From: a virus
Reading direction: 5' to 3' (one strand)
Virus record (IMG/VR): IMGVR_UViG_3300034198_011852
Span: 1-25,904 of that record
Length of the DNA: 25,904 bases
Shown: positions 20,041-25,904 of the stretch, in pieces
Layout of the letters: every line of letters starts with the position of its first letter
Position numbering within the stretch: position 1 is the first letter of the stretch
Translations under genes and position numbers: made by a program
Notes under the pieces: generated by a model
Told to the model about the DNA's origin: nothing
The model's input: only the letters and a program-made list of their open reading frames with translations
Database searches by the model: none

Positions 20041-22864
20041 AATTCTTTCAGGTAAAGTTGCTAGAGTACCCGCTACACAGGTATCTATAGACCGCTATAA
20101 CTTTTTAAGTCTTGCGGAAGCAGAGCCTAATTTAGGCGTGCCTGCTGCAAATGGCTATGCTTTAATATCCCAAGCTGATGGCACTAGGTCTTGGTCTACT
20201 TTTACTTTAAATAACGCATTAAGCACCACTACTAATGGTGGTATTTTTATTGGGGGCAGCTACTCAAATACTTTTGATGGTAGTGCAACCCGCGCACTGT
20301 CTATTGACACTACTGTAATAGCTACTAAAGCTTATGTAGATGAAATTGCCCAAGGTGTTAATGCCCATGACTCTGTTCGTGCGGCCACCACTATTGCTTT
20401 AACAGGAACTTACGTAGACGGTACAGGACCTAATGGCGATGGCGGTTATGGTGTCGGGGCTACTTTTACATACGCGGCATCTACTTACCCCACTATAGAC
20501 AACGTAACTTTAGTCGCAAATGACCGAGTACTAGTTAAAGACCAAGCAGTTCAACAGCAAAACGGTATATATAGGGTAACCTCGGTAGGAACTAACATTG
20601 TTCTAACTAGAACCATTGACTACGACAACACTTATTTTGGCGAGGTTGCTTCTGGTGACCTTGTTTATGTGTTAATTCCAGGTTCTGCTAATACCAATGG
20701 CGGTACTCAATGGATTCAGACTAATAAGGGAACAGCTACTTCTGGCACAAAGTTTTGTATAAAAATTGGATCGGTTGCTCTTAGCGGCGATCCTATTAAC
20801 TTTACCCAGTTTTCTGGCGCTTCAAGCATTACTGCTGGCGCTGGTTTGTATGCAGACTTAAATGCGTTTAACGTAGGTACAGCAAATGCTGCTCGTATAG
20901 TCGTAAATGCCAACGACATTGACCTTGCAACTACTGCGGTAAGTGCCAATTCGTATGGCTCAGCTACGGCAGTTCCCACATTTACTGTTGATTCATACGG
21001 GCGCCTAACTGCTGCTGGGTCAACTCCTATTCAAATAACTGAATCACAAGTTACAAACCTTACAACTGACTTGGACGCAAAAGCTCCTAAAGCCTCACCA
21101 ACTTTTACGGGCACTATAACTACGCCTTTGACTACTGCAGGTTTTGTAAAAACTAGCGCATCAGGAATTCTTTCTTCTGTATCTTCAATTGTAAATGGAG
21201 ATTTAGCTAACTCAAGTATCACTATAGGTACAACTGCTATTTCACTAGGCGGTAGTTCAACAACTATTACGGGACTTACTTCCGTAACTTCCACGGGTTT
21301 TACAGGTAATTTAACGGGAAATGCAGATACCGCAAGTGCGCTGTTTACCGCTAGAAATATTAACGGAGTTAGTTTTAATGGTTCATCCAACATTACAGTT
21401 AAAGCTAGCACCACTTATTCTCTAGGGCTAACCACTACTAACTTAGGGTTTAGCTCGGGCACATCGTGGGATGGTGGAACTAACGCCGTCACCTTAGGTT
21501 TAAACCCCGCGCTTTCTAACCTAAGCTCTGTTTCTATTATCTCTACTGCTGCTGATGCGCTGACTCTTTCAGGATATGTAGTAGCCACTGCAACTATTAG
21601 CAACGCGGTATTTAGTAGCAATACTATTACTTATACTGCTTCTGGGCACACGTTCACTGCAGGTCAGAGAATAGTTATTTCTGGAGTTAGCCCTACTGGA
21701 TACAATCTTCTTGGTTCAACCCCTTGGGTAATTATCTCAGTTGTAGCTGGAGTTTCATTTACAGTAAACTATAACATTTCAAACCCAGGTACTTATATAT
21801 CTGGCGGAACGGCTACTGCTTATCAAACCTCTTCTGCTTTTAAATTAAAAAACTCAGCTGGAACTACCATACTTTCTGCAACTCCTGAGGGCACAGTTTC
21901 AATAACTGCGACCCGAGGAGACGTAGATGCTTTAAACATCACGGGTACTTCAGGAGTTTACCCAACTATTGGTATTACGGCTATTTCATTAGACGCAGGT
22001 ACTGATAGTTGGACAATAACTGCTGCGGGGCATACTGCGGTAGCTGGTAGTCAAATCCTTATATCTAACGCTAATCCAAGTATCTTTAATGGTACTTATA
22101 TTGTGGACTCGGTAACTTCTACAACAATTACAGTTCTTCTTGTAAATACAACTACTGCTTACATAGGTTCTGGAAGACTTAGGTCAATTGGAACCCTATT
22201 AACCGCGCGTTCGTCTAGTATTGCTTTTCCGCAATTTAGGCTTGGATCTGACGGAAATTTTAATCCTATAAGAATTTCAACCCCTTTAAACTCTTCCACT
22301 CCTGGCTTATCGTTGTCTGAGCCAATTGCAGTAGAGACTAATATTGGAATCGCCAACCAAGCACAACTTTGGTGGAACAACGCTGGCACGGTACAAACTG
22401 GAGGGGTGTCTTCCACTTATGGTATTCACGTCGGAACTTATACATATGACGCTGCGCCTACTTCTTATTTTAGGATACTTGACGGTTTAACCATAAATAG
22501 CATCAATGTTATTAGCAGTACAGGCGGCTGGGGCGGAACTACTATACCGCTTACAAAAGGCGGAACTGGCGCTGTTACTGCTAGCGCCGCTAGAACTAAC
22601 TTAGCTGAAACAGGCTTTAGCTTACCTAGAAAATTTGCCGTTAATAACGGCGCGCTAACCGCAACCTCTGGAATAATAACTTGGACTGTAACTCATAACT
22701 TAGGAACTACGGACATAATAGTCAGGGTTTACACAGTTGCGGCTTCTATCGCAAACACTGAAGTAGAGGTAGACGTAGTAATTGTGGGCGTTAACAGCGT
22801 TACTTTAACGCTTCAATCTTCAACTCTTACGGGTAATGAATACCGCGCAGTAGTGATTGGTTAG
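20033..22864 (+). CDS. Long tail fibre protein (943 aa)
   Basis: The N-terminus, MAKILSGKVARVPATQVSID, is a probable attachment part. Residues about 100-250 carry the widespread fibre domain that begins AYVDEIAQGVNAHDSVRAAT and includes NDRVLVKDQAVQQQNGIY and GDLVYVL. About 345-480 hold fibre repeats (PKASPTFTGTITTPL, SVTSTGFTGNLTGNADTAS). Two G-H-T-x-x-A-G beta units lie at about 536-590 (GHTFTAGQRIVISGV) and 665-715 (GHTAVAGSQILISNAN), related to units in the 976-aa protein. The C-terminus (about 840-943) has the usual fibre end: LTKGGTGAVTASAARTNL, then WTVTHNLGTTDIIVRVYTV. It likely trimerises and binds the host. Codon use is more AT-rich than in the capsid gene, suggesting lower expression or a different history. 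Confidence 0.92.
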   Translation: MAKILSGKVARVPATQVSIDRYNFLSLAEAEPNLGVPAANGYALISQADGTRSWSTFTLNNALSTTTNGGIFIGGSYSNTFDGSATRALSIDTTVIATKAYVDEIAQGVNAHDSVRAATTIALTGTYVDGTGPNGDGGYGVGATFTYAASTYPTIDNVTLVANDRVLVKDQAVQQQNGIYRVTSVGTNIVLTRTIDYDNTYFGEVASGDLVYVLIPGSANTNGGTQWIQTNKGTATSGTKFCIKIGSVALSGDPINFTQFSGASSITAGAGLYADLNAFNVGTANAARIVVNANDIDLATTAVSANSYGSATAVPTFTVDSYGRLTAAGSTPIQITESQVTNLTTDLDAKAPKASPTFTGTITTPLTTAGFVKTSASGILSSVSSIVNGDLANSSITIGTTAISLGGSSTTITGLTSVTSTGFTGNLTGNADTASALFTARNINGVSFNGSSNITVKASTTYSLGLTTTNLGFSSGTSWDGGTNAVTLGLNPALSNLSSVSIISTAADALTLSGYVVATATISNAVFSSNTITYTASGHTFTAGQRIVISGVSPTGYNLLGSTPWVIISVVAGVSFTVNYNISNPGTYISGGTATAYQTSSAFKLKNSAGTTILSATPEGTVSITATRGDVDALNITGTSGVYPTIGITAISLDAGTDSWTITAAGHTAVAGSQILISNANPSIFNGTYIVDSVTSTTITVLLVNTTTAYIGSGRLRSIGTLLTARSSSIAFPQFRLGSDGNFNPIRISTPLNSSTPGLSLSEPIAVETNIGIANQAQLWWNNAGTVQTGGVSSTYGIHVGTYTYDAAPTSYFRILDGLTINSINVISSTGGWGGTTIPLTKGGTGAVTASAARTNLAETGFSLPRKFAVNNGALTATSGIITWTVTHNLGTTDIIVRVYTVAASIANTEVEVDVVIVGVNSVTLTLQSSTLTGNEYRAVVIG

Positions 22865-22872
22865 GAAATTAT

Positions 22873-23256
22873 ATGACAAAAAGAATTTTAAGCTCTATAG
22901 ATTTAGCCGCTGAAGTAAAAGCTGGCGGTGTTATTACAGGAACAGCTAACTTATATCTAAAATCAAATGGCCCAGGAACAGCCCCGTCGTGGGCCACTGC
23001 CGTAGCTACTGCTGCACAGACTTTCGTTATTAAAGCAAATACAGGTTCATCTGAAGGAATTGACCTTTACACGTATGACGGTTCGGCGGCTAAAGTTATT
23101 AACTTTACGGCTGGGACGAACCTAAGCATCGCTGCAACTTCAAACACCTTTGCGTTTAACCCTAGTACAACTCCAGCACTTACCAGCCTTACTACGACTG
23201 GTACAATTAATTTACAATACACCGACTGGACTTATCTAGTCAATAACTTTAAGTAA
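22873..23256 (+). CDS. Short fibre-like protein
   Basis: A 127-aa protein with AGGAAA before the ATG. The start (MTKRILSSIDLAAEVKAGGV) is similar in style to the N-terminus of the 943-aa fibre (MAKILSGKVARVPATQ), and the rest is beta-prone, Thr/Ala/Ser-rich (ANLYLKSNGPGTAPSWATAV; FTAGTNLSIAATSNTFAFNP). It lies 8 nt after the long fibre stop. It could be a fibre fragment that became a separate short fibre, or an accessory adhesin. No chaperone motif is seen. Confidence 0.75.
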   Translation: MTKRILSSIDLAAEVKAGGVITGTANLYLKSNGPGTAPSWATAVATAAQTFVIKANTGSSEGIDLYTYDGSAAKVINFTAGTNLSIAATSNTFAFNPSTTPALTSLTTTGTINLQYTDWTYLVNNFK

Positions 23257-23266
23257 GGAAAATAAA

Positions 23267-23665
23267 ATGGCAAATACACCAGCTTTTGCTGCCACACCTG
23301 TAGTCGCTGCTGTCTCAACGGGTACGACAGCTAGCACAACACCTTTTGGCCCAACACCTAGTGCGCCAGCTACTGTTTATACTGCCCCAGCTTCGGGCGC
23401 TCGTATTGACGAAATCGATATCGTAGGATTGGGTACTACCTCAAACAACTTAATTGTTATTCACGTGTATAACGGAACAACTTATTGGCCTATCAAGGTT
23501 ATTCAAACTACCGCTACTACAGTTTCGGCAACAGTAGCCCCTTTTACTACCTCAGTCACATTTAGCAACTTAGTTTTAACTAACGCTTCTTATTCAATTA
23601 GAGTCAGCTTGTTTGGCGCAGATACTGCAGGTTACATGATTACCGTTTTAGGCGGGTCATTCTAA
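23267..23665 (+). CDS. Small beta-sandwich virion protein
   Basis: A 132-aa protein. A Thr/Ala/Pro-rich N-terminus (about 1-35) leads into a beta domain: ATVYTAPASGARIDEIDIVG, NNLIVIHVYNGTTYWPIKVI, VTFSNLVLTNASYSIRVSLF and GYMITVLGGSF. The YTAPASG...IDEIDIVG opening is common in small phage surface proteins. It resembles the protein at 19699-20040 in fold style, not closely in sequence. Ribosome site AAGGAAA. It is followed after one base by the glycine-rich adhesin genes, so it may form the stalk or cap to which they attach; this is inferred. Confidence 0.75.
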   Translation: MANTPAFAATPVVAAVSTGTTASTTPFGPTPSAPATVYTAPASGARIDEIDIVGLGTTSNNLIVIHVYNGTTYWPIKVIQTTATTVSATVAPFTTSVTFSNLVLTNASYSIRVSLFGADTAGYMITVLGGSF

Positions 23666-23666
23666 A

Positions 23667-24557
23667 ATGAACAAAGGCGCTCTTCACGGGTTTGGTGTTC
23701 CCTTTCAAGAAATAAGCCTTCAACGCACAATAGTTACCACAGGTTATGTGGACATTCCGCCAGACGTCCCTATTGTATTTGCCGTTTTAGCTGGTGGCGG
23801 TGGAGCCGGTGGCGGTGCTGCGTCTAACGCTCAATCAGGTGGCGGTGGCGGTGGCGGTGCAGTTACTTCAGGTTGGGTTCCCGCTTCTAACTACGCAATT
23901 ATTGGTGCAGGTGGCGTAGGTGTACCCGCTAGCGCAGGCGGCTCAGGTGGAACAACCTACTACTCAACTTTATATGCCTCTGGTGGCGGAGGTGGCGGAG
24001 GGTCAAGCAGCACTTCTGGAGTAACTGGCGCTAATGGCTCAGGCGGCGGCGGCGGTTTTGCGGTTAACGGAACTAGCGGTACAGCTGGCGGTTCTTCTAC
24101 GCTTGTGTACCAAATAGGCGGAGCTGGTGGAGCTGGCTCTGGTGGTAGCGGCCCTGTAACGGGCGGTGCTGGAAGTCCAGGCTCTGCTGGAGGTGGCGGC
24201 GGCGCAGCTGGTACGTCTAACGGTGGAGCTGGTACTGCGGGTAAGGGCGGAAATGGTATAACTGGCGGTGGCGGTGGCGGGGCTGCTACACAGGCAGGTA
24301 CAGTAACTGTTACTAGCGGTAATGGCGGAAACGGCATTTACCCAGGCGGTACAGGTTCCTCTGCTTCTCTTGGTTCTTCTAGCGGTTTTAGCGGTGGTGG
24401 CGGTGGAGGTATTGTAGGACCAGGGGCGGCGGGAGATGTCTCTAACTCCAGCGGTCAAGGCGGAGTAGGTGGCGGCGGAGGCGGCGGAATAGGCTTTGTA
24501 AGCACTAACGTTGCTGGTGTTAATGGCGGTTCTGGCGCTGTATTGCTTTATTGGTAA
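23667..24557 (+). CDS. Glycine-rich adhesin, paralogue A
   Basis: A 296-aa protein. Residues 1-45 form a folded head: ISLQRTIVTTGYVDIPPDVP, then IVFAVLAGGGGAGGG. The rest is dominated by poly-Gly blocks (AGGGGGG, GGSGGS) interrupted by short variable loops such as VPASNYAIIGAGGVG and TTYYSTLYASGG. The end, NGGSGAVLLYW, is a conserved strand. The layout matches glycine-rich phage adhesin domains, in which polyglycine helices pack and the loops bind receptors. Two related genes follow (24570 and 25452). The coding sequence uses GGC/GGT runs, prone to slippage. It lies one base after the upstream stop. Confidence 0.85.
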   Translation: MNKGALHGFGVPFQEISLQRTIVTTGYVDIPPDVPIVFAVLAGGGGAGGGAASNAQSGGGGGGGAVTSGWVPASNYAIIGAGGVGVPASAGGSGGTTYYSTLYASGGGGGGGSSSTSGVTGANGSGGGGGFAVNGTSGTAGGSSTLVYQIGGAGGAGSGGSGPVTGGAGSPGSAGGGGGAAGTSNGGAGTAGKGGNGITGGGGGGAATQAGTVTVTSGNGGNGIYPGGTGSSASLGSSSGFSGGGGGGIVGPGAAGDVSNSSGQGGVGGGGGGGIGFVSTNVAGVNGGSGAVLLYW

Positions 24558-24569
24558 ACGGAGAAGTTT

Positions 24570-25445
24570 ATGAATAAAGGTACAGGAAAAAATCTTGGTA
24601 ATACGTTTTCTAAAATCGCATTACGCAGAGTGGTGTTGAGTACAGGTTACATAGACATCCCGCCTGAAATTAATTATGTTTACGCCGTTTTAGTTGGCGG
24701 CGGTGGGGCTGGTGGTGGTTGCCCTACTTTAGGCGCAGGCGGCGGTGGCGGAGCTGGTCAAGTAGTTGCAGCTTGGACTCCTGCAGTTAGATATGCTGTT
24801 ATTGGCAATGGCGGAGTTGGCGTAAATGGCGTAGGAAATGGAGGGTCTAATGGTGGTTACACTAAATATGGCGGCCTTTATGTTCCTCCTGGAGCTCCTG
24901 GAGCTGCCTCTAATGCAGCAAGCTCTAACAATACTTTTGGAGGTGCTGGCGGAGGTGGCGGAACTACAAGCTCAGCCGCCGTGCTTGGCGGCATAGCCAA
25001 CACTAACTTGTATCAGCTAGGAGGAGCTGGAGGAGCTGCTGCTTTTGGAGCAGTTTCCTCTTCTTCTTCAGGTAGCCCAGGGTCTGCTGGCGGTGGAGGA
25101 GGGGGCATGGTTACTAGCAATAATAATGCTGTAGCTGGTTCAGGGGGCAGAGGTACAGCAGGCGGTGGAGGAGGCGGAACTTTACTCTCTTCAGGTAGTG
25201 CGACAATATTTGGCGGGGCAGGTGGACGGGGCATTACTCAGGGTGGTGGCTCTCTTAGTGCCACGGGTTCTTTAGTTTTTGCTGGCGGGTCAGGCGGTGG
25301 AGGTTTTTACGGACCAGGTATGGCTGCTACCTCAGGAGTTGGCGGTGCTGGTGGAGTAGGCGGCGGCGGCGGCGGAGGTTCAGCTGGTCCAGCAGGTACG
25401 TTAGGCGGAAATGGAGGGCAGGGCATAGTCCTGCTATATTGGTGA
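24570..25445 (+). CDS. Glycine-rich adhesin, paralogue B
   Basis: A 291-aa protein with GGAG upstream. The head is IALRRVVLSTGYIDIPPEIN, then YVYAVLVGGGGAGGG, clearly related to A. The Gly-rich body has different loops (PAVRYAVIGNGGVGVNGVGN; YTKYGGLYVPPGAPGAA; NTNLYQLGGAGGAAAFGAVS). The end NGGQGIVLLYW matches the A end. Common head and tail with divergent loops fit gene duplication followed by loop diversification for receptor range. No reverse transcriptase or template repeat is present to suggest a diversity-generating retroelement. Confidence 0.85.
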   Translation: MNKGTGKNLGNTFSKIALRRVVLSTGYIDIPPEINYVYAVLVGGGGAGGGCPTLGAGGGGGAGQVVAAWTPAVRYAVIGNGGVGVNGVGNGGSNGGYTKYGGLYVPPGAPGAASNAASSNNTFGGAGGGGGTTSSAAVLGGIANTNLYQLGGAGGAAAFGAVSSSSSGSPGSAGGGGGGMVTSNNNAVAGSGGRGTAGGGGGGTLLSSGSATIFGGAGGRGITQGGGSLSATGSLVFAGGSGGGGFYGPGMAATSGVGGAGGVGGGGGGGSAGPAGTLGGNGGQGIVLLYW

Positions 25446-25451
25446 TAAATT

Positions 25452-25904
25452 ATGTTATCTAAAAAGAAATTTGGCGTCGTCCCTAAAGGACTGAGTCTTC
25501 GTAGAACTGTAACTACCACAGGATTTGTAGAAATCCCGGAAGACATAAGCGTGGTCTTTGCCGTGATAGCTGGCGGTGGAGGTTCTGGCGGTAGCGGTGC
25601 GATTACTACCGCTTCTGGCGGCGGTGGCGGCGGCGGCGTAACTTACGGTTGGGTCCTTGCCTCTAGCTACGCAACTATTGGAGCGGGTGGCGCATCTGCT
25701 ACTGCCGCTGTCGGTAATGAAGGGGGAACAACTTATTATTCAAGCTTGTACGCAAATGGTGGGTATGGTGGGTCTAACGCTTCAGCGGTAGGAAAACCAG
25801 CGTCATTTAGTAACGGTGGTGGTGGTGGCGGTGGCGGAGCTACTGGAAGCCCTTCTTTAATCGCTCAGGGAAATCCAAGTGCTTTGGTGCAAAACGGTAG
25901 CGGA
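25452..25904 (+). CDS. Glycine-rich adhesin, paralogue C (partial)
   Basis: An open frame from ATG at 25452 to the window end (151 codons, no stop), so the 3' part is missing. The head GLSLRRTVTTTGFVEIPEDI, then SVVFAVIAGGGGSGGS, aligns with A and B. The loops WVLASSYATIGAGG and GGTTYYSSLYANGG match those of A more closely (WVPASNYAIIGAGG; GGTTYYSTLYASGG). The start has no strong ribosome site and lies 6 nt after the B stop, so it is probably translated by coupling. It is the third member of the tandem set. Confidence 0.85.
   Translation, partial: MLSKKKFGVVPKGLSLRRTVTTTGFVEIPEDISVVFAVIAGGGGSGGSGAITTASGGGGGGGVTYGWVLASSYATIGAGGASATAAVGNEGGTTYYSSLYANGGYGGSNASAVGKPASFSNGGGGGGGGATGSPSLIAQGNPSALVQNGSG

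Noticed and set aside
23960-24337. Leftward proline-rich frame in adhesin A (and similar ones at 25013 and 25307)
   Set aside because: Antisense of Gly codons reads as Pro; no ribosome site.
23667-25904. Diversity-generating retroelement acting on the adhesins
   Set aside because: No reverse transcriptase, template repeat or adenine-biased variable region is in the window.

Overview
This window is part of a tailed double-stranded DNA bacteriophage genome (or a prophage of one), covering the junction between a leftward early or regulatory block and the rightward virion-structure block. The anchors are the large terminase (10162-11736), an SPP1 gp6-like portal (12678-14390), a coiled-coil scaffold (14517-15314) and an N4-gp56-type major capsid protein (15352-16440). 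The host cannot be read directly. Moderate base composition, several starts with a -10 box exactly 6 nt before ATG (leaderless mRNA), leftward GC hairpins without a U-tract, and a TM/coiled-coil protein resembling actinophage DUF2746 proteins together hint at an actinobacterial, perhaps freshwater, host. That is a weak inference.

Layout. (1) 1-2010: four small leftward genes, each of the three transcription units with a related leader (TAGGCT ... GATAGGG ... start) and with 320-430 bp intergenic regions. These regions carry about 20 copies of a 7-bp motif (consensus GTTCACC), almost always in pairs exactly 11 bp apart, plus two large inverted-repeat elements that share the same outer arms. 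(2) 2010-2334: divergent spacer with a G-rich triple repeat, an AT-rich core inside nested inverted repeats, and a rightward promoter. (3) 2335-4351: seven tightly packed small genes, mostly joined by TAATG stop/start overlaps. They include a GNAT-like protein, an HNH endonuclease and small disordered proteins that share N- or C-terminal tags. (4) 4457-7387: a 976-aa Ser/Thr/Ala/Val-rich beta-repeat protein with its own terminator. (5) 7474-10046: small genes including a holin-like membrane protein, a zinc-ribbon protein, a KTSC-domain protein and a 54-aa gene. (6) 10162-18058: packaging and head genes, cut into short units by four U-tract terminators. (7) 18058-25904: tail-fibre and adhesin genes: a beta-helix spike, a 943-aa fibre, small beta proteins and three tandem glycine-rich adhesin paralogues, the last cut by the window edge.

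How it fits together. The terminase pumps DNA through the portal into a shell built by the capsid protein on the scaffold; the 353-aa protein probably caps the portal; the fibre and adhesin genes supply host recognition. No tape measure, tail tube, lysin, integrase or DNA polymerase gene is visible here. The leftward block looks regulatory. The phased motif array is the feature most likely to represent an undescribed control system, comparable in layout, though not in sequence, to mycobacteriophage L5 stoperators.
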